Source: Afipia sp. 64-13 (lineage in GTDB: Bacteria; Pseudomonadota; Alphaproteobacteria; Rhizobiales; Xanthobacteraceae). Taken from it: 59,246 nucleotides of DNA. The position numbers and the translations under genes are program-made. The stretch lies in the NCBI GenBank assembly GCA_001897755.1, contig MKUJ01000013.1:1-59246 (forward strand), in the 5' to 3' direction. Positions 1 to 8,018 of the stretch are shown piece by piece (within the stretch, counting starts at the first letter, position 1; every line of letters begins with the position of its first letter). The notes beneath the pieces were generated by a model. It did not search any database and had not been told where the DNA came from. It saw only the letters and a program-made list of their open reading frames with translations.

Positions 1-161
1 ATCACAAGGAAGGCCATTTCCCGCCGGGCAGCATGGGTCCGAAGATCGATGCCGCGATCCGCTTCCTTGAGGGCGGCGGCAAGCGCGCCATCATCTCCCA
101 TCTCGACCACGCCATGCCCGCTTTGCGCGGCGAAACCGGAACACATATCGTCGTGAAGTGA
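1..161 (+). CDS. Carbamate kinase, C-terminal fragment
   Basis: The gene is cut by the window start; codons are in frame from base 3 and end at TGA 159-161. The visible 52 residues begin [20 protein letters not shown] and continue with FLEGGG and a GETGTH segment. This matches the C-terminus of ArcC-type carbamate kinases, where the GSM-PK-EAA-F helix and a terminal G-x-x-GT motif are characteristic. The enzyme interconverts carbamoyl phosphate plus ADP with carbamate plus ATP. It lies 42 bp upstream of an amidohydrolase gene on the same strand and before a HAAT transporter. That context suggests recovery of ATP from a carbamoyl group released in nitrogen-compound breakdown (inference). Substrate-level details cannot be judged from a fragment. 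Confidence 0.8.
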   Translation, partial: HKEGHFPPGSMGPKIDAAIRFLEGGGKRAIISHLDHAMPALRGETGTHIVVK

Positions 162-203
162 ACAACGCGGCGTCCAGGCCGCATCTGATTTTGAGGTGTC
201 GAC

Positions 204-1442
204 ATGAGTGCTGCTCTCGATGTTGTCCTGCGCAATGGACGGGTCCATGGCATTGGCGACGAGCGCGCACTCGACATCGGTATCAGGGCCGGACAGATCG
301 CGGAGATTGCCCCGCACATCGCGTCGGATGCGCGTGCCATTGATCTGAAGGGCCGGCTGGTCTGCGGCGGCTTCATCGAGACCCATATCCATCTCGACAA
401 GGCCTGCATCCTCGACCGGTGCGGTCATTCCGAAACGCTCTCACAGGCGATCGCGAAGGTGGCGCAGCTCAAGCGCGAATTCACCACGCAGGATGTCTAT
501 GAGCGGGGCCGCAAGGTCCTGGAAAAGGCCATCGTCCAGGGCACCACGCGGATGCGCACCCATGTCGAGGTCGATACGCGCGTCGGCCTGCGCAGCTTCG
601 AGGCCATCCTTCAGCTCAAAAAGGATTATGCCTGGGCTGTCGATCTGGAAATCTGCGTGTTTCCGCAGGAAGGTCTGCTGAACGATCCGGGCGCGGACGA
701 ACTGCTGGTGGAGACGCTGGAACACGGAGCGGATGTCATCGGCGGCTGTCCCTACACCGACACTAATCCGAACGGCCAGATTGCGCGCATCTTCGAACTC
801 GCCCGGCGCTATGACGTCGACATCGATTTTCATCTCGATTTCGACCTGGATACCACCAGCATGAGCCTGCTCGAAGTCTGTCGGCAGGCGGAGGCGACGC
901 GCTACGGCGGCCGTGTGGCAATTGGTCACGTTTCGAAAATCTCGGCGTTGCCGCCGGATGAGTTGAGCCGCGTCGCGGCACGGATGAAGGACGCCGGCGT
1001 GGCGCTGACCGTGCTGCCGTCGACGGACCTGTTCCTGATGGGGCAGGGGCATACCCACAACGTGCCGCGCGGCGTCGCGCCGGCGCACAAGCTGCTGCAT
1101 CAGGGCGTCACCTGCAGCATTTCCACCAACAACGTGCTCAATCCCTTCACCCCGTTCGGCGATTGTTCGCTGCTGCGCATGGCCAATCTCTATGCCAACA
1201 TCGCACAGGCTGGAAAAGCCGATGACATGAATGCATGTTTCGACATGATCACGCTCCAGTCGGCGCGGTTGCTCAATAACGCAGCCTACGGGATCGGGAT
1301 CGGCAAGGCGGCCGATCTTGTTGTGTTGGACGCGGAGACCCCGTCGGGAGCGGTAGCCGAAATCGCCCAGCCACTGTTCGGTTTCAAGGGTGGCCGTCTG
1401 ACCTTCGAACGAGAGTTGCCGAAACTGTTCCGTCCAAACTGA
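204..1442 (+). CDS. Cytosine-deaminase-like amidohydrolase
   Basis: A 412-residue protein of the amidohydrolase superfamily, close in layout to E. coli CodA (about 427 residues). The metal motif HIHLDK places His61 and His63 where CodA has them. VDIDFH gives His210 and IGH gives His242 as the other expected histidines. Two positions differ from CodA: the residue three after His210 is Phe213, where CodA has the catalytic Glu217, and the metal-binding Asp313 region GHDDV reads STNNV, giving Asn309. The fold is therefore clear but deamination of cytosine is not. It may hydrolyse another cyclic amide or ureide. It probably forms an operon with the carbamate kinase just upstream. The start ATG at 204 follows a short gap. 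Confidence 0.75.
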   Translation: MSAALDVVLRNGRVHGIGDERALDIGIRAGQIAEIAPHIASDARAIDLKGRLVCGGFIETHIHLDKACILDRCGHSETLSQAIAKVAQLKREFTTQDVYERGRKVLEKAIVQGTTRMRTHVEVDTRVGLRSFEAILQLKKDYAWAVDLEICVFPQEGLLNDPGADELLVETLEHGADVIGGCPYTDTNPNGQIARIFELARRYDVDIDFHLDFDLDTTSMSLLEVCRQAEATRYGGRVAIGHVSKISALPPDELSRVAARMKDAGVALTVLPSTDLFLMGQGHTHNVPRGVAPAHKLLHQGVTCSISTNNVLNPFTPFGDCSLLRMANLYANIAQAGKADDMNACFDMITLQSARLLNNAAYGIGIGKAADLVVLDAETPSGAVAEIAQPLFGFKGGRLTFERELPKLFRPN

Positions 1443-1767
1443 TCGTGTGCGGAAGAATATCGAAGGCCTGCCGTGGCAGCGATTGCGGCGAGAGAACGTA
1501 TTGTACGGTGCACAACGAATGAATGCCTGCCGCAAAATGAGGCGGGAATGCTGTCTTTATGGACGGTTGTAAAAGAGTCTGTACGATAGATGCTCATTCT
1601 CCCGGAGAATGCGGGGCTTTAGCGCATGATCCACTATCAGGCGCTTGACATTCTTGACCAAGTCAGAAACTTTTTACTTCATCCGGTCCGCGTCAACGAC
1701 GGACCGGCGATATAATCGGCAAGTGTTCCGGGGTGTTCCGGACATTGCCTTTCAGGGGAGGACGTAA
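1443..1767 (+). promoter_or_regulatory. 325-bp intergenic region with promoter candidates
   Basis: No gene is visible here. A TTGACA hexamer at 1645-1650 lies 17 bases before AACTTT at 1668-1673, a plausible but weak sigma-70 pair. A perfect TATAAT at 1711-1716 has no good -35 hexamer. A strong ribosome site, AGGGGAGG, lies just before the ATG at 1768. The transporter operon therefore probably has its own promoter, separate from the amidohydrolase gene. No terminator hairpin stood out. Confidence 0.35.
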
Positions 1768-2982
1768 ATGAAGAACGCTTTGACCTCGTCGCATCATTCC
1801 TTTCGGCGTCGGACGTTTCTGAAAGCTCTTACAGGCGTGGCCAGTGCCGCGTTGCTGCTGGTCGCCAGCGGCGCGCAGGCCGCCGATCCGATCAAGCTTG
1901 GTCTCGTCGCCGCGCTGTCCGGGCAGTCGGCGCGTTCGGGCGAAGCGCTCACGCGCGGCGCCACCATCGCCATCGAGGAGATCAACGCCAAGGGCGGCGT
2001 TCTCGGCCGCAAGCTCGAGCTCGTTCGTCGCGATGACGAAAGCAATCCGGCCAAGGGCCTGATCGCCGCGCGCGAACTGATCCAACGTGAAAAGGTCGCG
2101 GCCCTGATCGGCGGCCTCGATACGCCGGTCGCGCTCGCGATCGTTCCGTTCGTCAACGGCGCCAAGGTGCCGTACGTCGTGCCGTGGGCGGCTGGCACCA
2201 AGATCACCCAAAATGGCGCGCCGGAAAACTATGTGTTCCGCGTCTCGGCGATGGATGACGAGGTCGACAAGGCGATCGTGCAATATGCGCGCAAGAATTT
2301 CGACACCAAGAAGCCGGGTCTAATTCTCGTCAACAATCCGTGGGGCGAATCCAACGAGCATGGCTTCAAGGCTGCCTTGAAGGCCGCCGGGATCGAGCCG
2401 GCCGGAATCGAGAAGTTCGAAGGCAACGATGTCGACGTTGTGCCTCAGCTCACCCGCCTGAAGGCGGCCGGCGCGGACACGCTGTTCCTGGTCGGCAACG
2501 TCGGCCCCGGCTCGCAGGTGGTGAAGTCGCTCGATCGCATGAGCTGGATGCCGCCGATTGTTTCCCACTGGGGTGTTGCCGGCGGCCGTTTCACCGAGCT
2601 CGCGGGCCCGAGCGCCAAGAACGTGATCTTCGTGCAGACCTACAGCTTCTTCGGCGACCTTCCTCCGGTCGGCAAGAAGGTGCTCTCCGCGCTGGAGAAG
2701 AAGTATTCCGACATCAAGGGTCCTGCCGACATCACCCCGGCGGTCGGTGTCGCCAACGCATATGATACCGTGATGGTGATCGCGGCGGCGATCACCAAGG
2801 CCGGCAAGACCGATGGCACCGCGCTGCGCGATGCATTCTACAACATCGAGAACGTCGAAGGCTTGATCAAGACCTACAACAAGCCGTTCACCAAGACCAA
2901 CCACGATGCACTGTCTCATGAGGACTATATCTGGACCCATTTTGACGGTGACCACATCCTTCCGGTAGCCAACAAGAAGTAA
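1768..2982 (+). CDS. HAAT-family ABC transporter substrate-binding protein
   Basis: A 404-residue periplasmic binding protein of the Leu/Ile/Val (HAAT, type I) family. The N-terminus carries a twin-arginine-like signal (RRRTFLKAL followed by a hydrophobic stretch and ASGAQA cleavage site). The mature start ADPIKLGLVAALSGQSA and the segment EEINAKGGVLGRKLEL are typical of the family. It precedes permease and fused ATPase genes on the same strand (gap 36 bp), making a complete importer. The ligand cannot be told from sequence. The neighbouring amidohydrolase and carbamate kinase suggest a nitrogen-rich small molecule rather than a branched-chain amino acid (inference). Confidence 0.9.
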   Translation: MKNALTSSHHSFRRRTFLKALTGVASAALLLVASGAQAADPIKLGLVAALSGQSARSGEALTRGATIAIEEINAKGGVLGRKLELVRRDDESNPAKGLIAARELIQREKVAALIGGLDTPVALAIVPFVNGAKVPYVVPWAAGTKITQNGAPENYVFRVSAMDDEVDKAIVQYARKNFDTKKPGLILVNNPWGESNEHGFKAALKAAGIEPAGIEKFEGNDVDVVPQLTRLKAAGADTLFLVGNVGPGSQVVKSLDRMSWMPPIVSHWGVAGGRFTELAGPSAKNVIFVQTYSFFGDLPPVGKKVLSALEKKYSDIKGPADITPAVGVANAYDTVMVIAAAITKAGKTDGTALRDAFYNIENVEGLIKTYNKPFTKTNHDALSHEDYIWTHFDGDHILPVANKK

Positions 2983-3018
2983 CACGACGGACTCGTCGAT
3001 AACCAAGGCAAGCAACTC

Positions 3019-3894
3019 ATGTCATTACTTCCTGCAATCCTGACAGGACTGGCGCTTGGCAGCATGTATGGGCTGCTTGCGCTTGGTTTTCACGTCACTT
3101 ACGCGGTATCCGGCACGGTGAACTTCTCCCAGGGCTCCTCGATGACCCTGGGCGCCGTCGCCGGCTACTATTTCCTCGTGCTGTGGGGCTGGCCGTCCGC
3201 GCTCGGCATTCCCGCGGTGCTGCTGATCTGCGCGCTGTACGGTCTGATCATCGAGCGCTACGCGGTGCGGCCGTTCGTGGCGCGGGGATCGGAGAACTGG
3301 CTGATGGCGACCGTTGCGGTCGGCATCATCATCGACAATCTGATGCTGTTCGTGTTCGGCAAGGAGCCGCGCGGGTTCCCCTCGTCGCTGGCGGTGAAGC
3401 CGATCCAGATCGTCGAGGGCGCCGGCGTCTATCCGCTGCAGCTCGTAATCCCGGTGGTCGGCCTGCTGCTCGCCACTGCGCTGCATCTGTTCACCCGCCG
3501 CACCCGTCACGGTGTTGCGATGCTGGCCGTGGTGCAGAACCCCGGCGCGGCGAAGCTCATGGGTATCGATGTGGGTCGCACCATCGCGATCAGCTATGCG
3601 GCCTCGGCCGTGCTTGCCGGTATCGCGGCTCTTCTGATCGCTCCGCTGTTCAACGTCGCATCCGACATGGGCACGTTGTTCGGCATCAAGGCGTTCGCCG
3701 CTGCCATTATCGGCGGTCTGGGAAGCGCGTGGGGCGTGATGCTGGCGGGCCTGTGTCTCGGCCTGATCGAGGTGTTCGCCACGACCTATCTCGGATCGGT
3801 CTACACCCAGATTATCACTTTCGCCTCCGTCATCGTGATCCTCGTTGTGATGCCCCATGGCTTGCTCGGCCGCGCCGGAGTGAAAAAGGTATGA
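3019..3894 (+). CDS. HAAT ABC transporter permease, LivH type
   Basis: A 291-residue integral membrane protein starting MSLLPAILTGLALGSMYGLL, the usual LivH opening. It has the conserved VNFSQG segment near residue 38 and AAIIGGLGSAWG near residue 235, a signature of this permease family. About eight hydrophobic segments are visible. Its stop overlaps the start of the next gene by four bases (ATGA at 3891-3894), indicating translational coupling. It is the first permease subunit of the importer whose binding protein is encoded just upstream. Confidence 0.92.
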   Translation: MSLLPAILTGLALGSMYGLLALGFHVTYAVSGTVNFSQGSSMTLGAVAGYYFLVLWGWPSALGIPAVLLICALYGLIIERYAVRPFVARGSENWLMATVAVGIIIDNLMLFVFGKEPRGFPSSLAVKPIQIVEGAGVYPLQLVIPVVGLLLATALHLFTRRTRHGVAMLAVVQNPGAAKLMGIDVGRTIAISYAASAVLAGIAALLIAPLFNVASDMGTLFGIKAFAAAIIGGLGSAWGVMLAGLCLGLIEVFATTYLGSVYTQIITFASVIVILVVMPHGLLGRAGVKKV

Positions 3895-6398
3895 CCCGCA
3901 CAGCACTTCTTGCCGGGGTTGTCGCGCTCGTCGCCGCCCTCGGCTACACCATGGTCGCGGACAGCTATGCTGTCTTCCTGATCGCAACGGTCGCGCTGAC
4001 CACGCTTGCCTGTATCGGCCTCAACGTCCTGCTCGGCCTCGCCGGACAGATCTCGCTCGGCCATGTCGGCTTTATGGCGATCGGCGCCTATACCACCGTG
4101 CTGCTGATGGAAAAGGCCGGCTGGCCCTATCTCGCCGCGACCGGCGCAGGCATCGTCCTGGTCAGCATCATTGGCGGTCTGCTGGCGATGCCGGCGCTGC
4201 GGGTGCGTGGCCCCTATCTCGCCATGGTCACCATCGCTTTCGGCTTTATCGTCGAGCACGGCACGGTGGAGTGGAAGGACCTCACCGGAGGTGGCAACGG
4301 CCTCGTGATTACCGCCCAGCCCTCGATCGCCGGCATGGTGCTGTCCGAACGCAGTCTGGCGATGATCAGCGTGGCGCTGGTTTTCATCTCCATCGTTCTG
4401 TTCGTCCGGCTCAAGAACAGCGGCTGGGGTTACGCGATGCGGGCCGCCCGCGACTCCGAAGTCGCGACGCGCTCGGTCGGCATCGATCTTGTGATCGTGC
4501 GCACCATGGCGTTCGTCATCTCCGCGGCGATGATGGCGCTGGCGGGCGCTCTGTTCGCGCCGCTGCAGGGCTATATCAGCCCGAGTTCGTTCCCGTTCCT
4601 GCAGTCGATCCTGCTGCTGTTCGCGGTGATGATCGGCGGCGCCGGTTCGGCCGTCGGCCCGATCATCGGCGCGCTGCTGGTCGTGCTGCTGCCAGAGTTC
4701 CTGTCCGATCTTGCCGAGTATCGTCTGCTCGCTTTCGGCTTGCTGCTGTTCGCTGTGCTGCGTTTGGCGCCGAACGGCATCGCCGGTCTGATCGGCCAGT
4801 TTATCGGCCGTTTCCTGCCGCGCCTGGCCGCGACGTCGCGGACCGCGGCGACCGCCGTGCAGGATCCGGACGCCGAGCTGCGCGTGACCGGCAGCAGCCC
4901 GCTCGATGTCGAGGGTCTGTCGATTGCGTTCGGCGGCGTCAAGGCGGTGCAACAGGTCACGTTCACCGCACAGCCCGGCCATGTCACCAGCGTGATCGGG
5001 CCGAACGGCGCCGGCAAGACCAGCGCGCTCAATCTGCTCTGCGGATTCTACAAGCCGAATGCGGGCACGGTGAAGCTCGGTAACAAGGATCTGACCGGCA
5101 TGCCCTCGCATGCGCTGGCGCGGGTCGGCGTGGCCCGTACCTTCCAGACCACGCAGTTGTTCGGCACGCTGACGATTGTCGAGAACACGCTGCTCGCCGA
5201 GACCGCCGGCAAGCTCGGTGGCATCATCTCGCCGCTGCGCAATGCCGAGAGCGAGCAGTTCGCGCGCTCGCTGCTGCGGTTTGCCGGCGTCGAAGGCGAC
5301 CTCGACCGGCTTGCGGATTCGCTGCCCCACGGTGAAAAGCGGCTGGTGGAAATCGCCCGCTCGCTGGCGCTGCGGCCGAAGGTGTTGCTGCTCGACGAGC
5401 CTGCCGCAGGCCTGTCGAAGGGCGACAAGCAGCGTCTGACGACGCTGCTGCGCCGGATCGCCGATCTCGGCATCGCGGTGATCATCGTCGAGCACGACAT
5501 GCCGATGATCATGTCGCTGAGCGATTACATCGTGGTGCTGGACGGCGGCAAGCGGATCGCCATCGGCGATCCTGCGACGGTTCGCAACGATCCTCTGGTG
5601 CGCAAGGCTTATCTCGGCGATGCGCCGGCGGGCGAGAAAACCCGCGTCGCGCGTCCGGCCAAGCAGGGCAAGATGCTCGAGGTCAAGAAGCTTGATGCGT
5701 TCTACGGGCAATCGCAGGCGCTTGCCAATATCGATGTCCTGGTCGGCGATGGCGAAGCCATCGCGGTGCTGGGCGCCAACGGTGCAGGCAAGACCACGTT
5801 GATGCGTTCGATTGCGGGTCTCACTCCGCCGCGGGCGCAGGGCGAGATCACCCTGCAGGGCAACCGTATCGACACCTTGCCGGCGCATCAGCGCGCGCGG
5901 ATTGGCGTCGTGCTGGTGCCGGAAGGCCGCCAGGTGTTTCCGGAGCTTACGGTGCGCCAGAACCTGGAGATCGGCGCTTATGCCCGTCCCGGCATCGATC
6001 TCGATGCCGCGATCCAGACCATGTACGACCGCTTCCCGCGTCTGCGTGAGCGCAATCAGCAACGCGCGGGCCTCCTGTCCGGCGGCGAACAGCAGATGCT
6101 CGCGGTGGCGCGCGGTCTGTTGACCGGACCGAAAGTTCTGATGCTGGACGAGCCCTCGCTTGGTCTTGCGCCGCTGGTGGTCGACGAACTGTTCTCGTCG
6201 TTCGAGGAACTGCGTCAGGAAGGCATGACCCTGATGGTCGTCGACCAGATGGCCGGACAGGCGCTGGCGCTGGCGGATCGGGCCTATCTGCTCGAAACCG
6301 GAGCGATCGTGAAGAGCGGAGAGGCGAACATCATTGCCGAAGATCCGTCGCTCGAGGCGGCCTATCTCGGCGGCGAGGCATCGGAGAGCGCAGCCTAG
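3891..6398 (+). CDS. Three-domain HAAT transporter protein: LivM-LivG-LivF fusion
   Basis: A single 835-residue reading frame joins three normally separate subunits. Residues about 1-305 form a LivM-type permease (AGQISLGHVGFMAIGAY; GGAGSAVGPIIGA). Residues about 335-585 form a LivG-type ATPase with Walker A GPNGAGKTS near residue 370 and Walker B VLLLDEPAAGLS. Residues about 595-828 form a LivF-type ATPase with Walker A GANGAGKTT near residue 627, signature LSGGEQQ and Walker B VLMLDEPSLGLAP. The LivG part reads LPHGEKR in place of the usual LSGGQ signature, which is common in LivG. The ATG at 3891 overlaps livH by four bases. No stop or frameshift separates the domains. Permease-ATPase fusions are known in this family; the triple joining is the unusual part. 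Confidence 0.93.
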   Translation: MTRTALLAGVVALVAALGYTMVADSYAVFLIATVALTTLACIGLNVLLGLAGQISLGHVGFMAIGAYTTVLLMEKAGWPYLAATGAGIVLVSIIGGLLAMPALRVRGPYLAMVTIAFGFIVEHGTVEWKDLTGGGNGLVITAQPSIAGMVLSERSLAMISVALVFISIVLFVRLKNSGWGYAMRAARDSEVATRSVGIDLVIVRTMAFVISAAMMALAGALFAPLQGYISPSSFPFLQSILLLFAVMIGGAGSAVGPIIGALLVVLLPEFLSDLAEYRLLAFGLLLFAVLRLAPNGIAGLIGQFIGRFLPRLAATSRTAATAVQDPDAELRVTGSSPLDVEGLSIAFGGVKAVQQVTFTAQPGHVTSVIGPNGAGKTSALNLLCGFYKPNAGTVKLGNKDLTGMPSHALARVGVARTFQTTQLFGTLTIVENTLLAETAGKLGGIISPLRNAESEQFARSLLRFAGVEGDLDRLADSLPHGEKRLVEIARSLALRPKVLLLDEPAAGLSKGDKQRLTTLLRRIADLGIAVIIVEHDMPMIMSLSDYIVVLDGGKRIAIGDPATVRNDPLVRKAYLGDAPAGEKTRVARPAKQGKMLEVKKLDAFYGQSQALANIDVLVGDGEAIAVLGANGAGKTTLMRSIAGLTPPRAQGEITLQGNRIDTLPAHQRARIGVVLVPEGRQVFPELTVRQNLEIGAYARPGIDLDAAIQTMYDRFPRLRERNQQRAGLLSGGEQQMLAVARGLLTGPKVLMLDEPSLGLAPLVVDELFSSFEELRQEGMTLMVVDQMAGQALALADRAYLLETGAIVKSGEANIIAEDPSLEAAYLGGEASESAA

Positions 6399-6431
6399 GG
6401 GCCTGCTCTTTCGGATCGATAAACGAATGAC

Positions 6432-6461
6432 ACGGGCCGGCGAACGCCGGCCCGTTCTTTT
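6432..6461 (+). terminator. Rho-independent terminator after the fused transporter gene
   Basis: ACGGGCCGGCG at 6432-6442 and its exact complement at 6445-6455 form an 11-bp GC-rich hairpin around AA, followed by TTCTTTTT. It sits 34 bases after the stop codon at 6398 and would end the transporter operon. Confidence 0.9.
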
Positions 6462-6806
6462 TGATCCGATGAAATGGAAGCAGGATTCGATGCGGGCCAA
6501 TATTTCGCCACGCCTTGTTCGGCATTGAATCCGACATTGTTCCGCTTCTGTATTGCGTGATCCGGCATCGCGTCAGGACAAACCTTTCCAATTCCTGATC
6601 ATGCTGGCTCACGATGCCGTGAATCCGCAAAGATCAAAGCTTTTCAATCGCTTCAATTGCTGTGGCATTGCGCCGCCACCGGTTTTTGTTGCAATGCAAT
6701 CTCGTGGCCTTAAGTTTCTGCACATCAAAAGCTGAGATTCGTATCTGAGAGCCTGCGCCGAAATGCTCGCGCAGTGCGTCTTTGGCTGTGTGGAGACTGG
6801 TGGAAT
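6462..6806. other. Intergenic region with no recognised gene
   Basis: About 345 bases between the transporter terminator and the efflux adaptor gene. I see no RNA gene, no long repeat and no supported reading frame. The base composition is more AT-rich than the flanking genes, as expected of a promoter region, but no convincing -35/-10 pair was found. No regulator gene accompanies the efflux operon, so any control must come from elsewhere. Confidence 0.4.
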
Positions 6807-8009
6807 ATGGAACCGACGATGCGATCGGGACGGCGGCTTGTCATGGTTTCGGCGCTGCTTGTCGCGGCGGGCGCTGGACTGACGGGATGCGACGATCCGG
6901 CGTCGGCCGTTGCGGGCAAGACGGCCGCCACACCAGAGGTCAGCATTGTCACGGTGACACCTGCGCCTTTCGCGATCGTGCGCGAGCTGCCGGGGCGTAT
7001 CGCGCCGACCCGCGTCGCCGACGTGCGGCCGCAGGTTTCCGGCATCATTGTCGAGCGCCTGTTTCATCAGGGCAGCGACGTCGAAGCGGGCGATCCGCTC
7101 TACAACATCGATTCCAAGCCGTTCGAAGTGGACCTGATGGCTCAGGAGGCGGCCTACGCGAAAGCGCAGGCGGTGCTCGACCAGGCGGTGCGTCACGCCG
7201 AGCGCATCGCCACGCTCGCGCGCCAGCATGTCGTGTCTGACGCCGAAAACGAGAAGGCGATCGCGGCGCGGCGCCAGGCCGAGGCCGATCTTGCGGCGCG
7301 CAAGGCTGATGTGGCGCGCGCGCGTCTCAATCTCGACTACGCGACCATTCGCGCGCCGATCAAGGGCCGCATCGGCGCGGCGCTGGTCAGCGAAGGCGCG
7401 CTGGTGGTGCCCAACGACACCACGAGTCTTGCCTCGATCCAGCAGCTCGATCCGATCTATGCCGACTTCACCCAGTCGGTCAGCGATCTGAACAAGATGC
7501 GCCGGGCTCTCGAGCGCGGCGATCTGGAGGAGATCGATCGCGGCGCGGCGAAAGTCCGCCTGATTGTCGATGACGGCAATTATCCGCTCACCGGCAAGCT
7601 GCTGTTCTCGGAAGCCAAGGTGAACGTGGATACCGGGCAGGTCACCCTGCGCGGCGAATTTCCGAACCCGAAGGGCGAGCTGTTGCCCGGCATGTATGTG
7701 CGGGTGCTGATCGAGCAGGGCATCGATACCGATGCCATCGCAGTGCCCCAGCAGGCGGTGCAGCGCACCACCGATGGTGGCAGCGAGGTGTTCGTGGTGC
7801 GGCCGGACAACCGCATCGTGGCGCAGCCGGTTCGCACCGGCGCGGTGCAGAACGGTAAGTGGCTGATCAACGAAGGCCTGAAGGCCGGCGACCGTGTCGT
7901 GGTCGAGGGCTTCCAGAAGTTTGTGGCCGGCGATCTGGTTTCGCCGCAGCCGATCGATGAGATCAAGACGGGATCGGTCGAGCCTGACACGCACACCTCG
8001 CGCAACTGA
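6807..8009 (+). CDS. RND efflux periplasmic adaptor lipoprotein (AcrA/MexA family)
   Basis: About 400 residues. A short signal peptide ends in a lipobox, LTGC, so the mature protein is likely anchored to the inner membrane by a lipid. The body has the membrane-fusion-protein layout: first lipoyl half (VRPQVSGIIVERLF), a helical hairpin rich in Ala and Arg, second lipoyl half (IRAPIKGRIG), beta barrel (GEFPNPKGELLPGMYVRV) and a C-terminal membrane-proximal domain. ATG at 6807 is preferred; 6774 and 6819 are in-frame alternatives. It lies 9 bp before the RND pump gene. No outer-membrane channel gene is adjacent, so a TolC-like partner must be encoded elsewhere. Confidence 0.92.
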   Translation: MEPTMRSGRRLVMVSALLVAAGAGLTGCDDPASAVAGKTAATPEVSIVTVTPAPFAIVRELPGRIAPTRVADVRPQVSGIIVERLFHQGSDVEAGDPLYNIDSKPFEVDLMAQEAAYAKAQAVLDQAVRHAERIATLARQHVVSDAENEKAIAARRQAEADLAARKADVARARLNLDYATIRAPIKGRIGAALVSEGALVVPNDTTSLASIQQLDPIYADFTQSVSDLNKMRRALERGDLEEIDRGAAKVRLIVDDGNYPLTGKLLFSEAKVNVDTGQVTLRGEFPNPKGELLPGMYVRVLIEQGIDTDAIAVPQQAVQRTTDGGSEVFVVRPDNRIVAQPVRTGAVQNGKWLINEGLKAGDRVVVEGFQKFVAGDLVSPQPIDEIKTGSVEPDTHTSRN

Positions 8010-8018
8010 GCCCGCGCG

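Noticed and set aside
3801-6500. 899-residue open frame opposite the LivM-G-F gene, and the 1242-residue frame opposite the RND genes (6609-10337)
   Set aside because: Same high-GC shadow effect; no domains or ribosome sites, and strong homology is on the plus strand.
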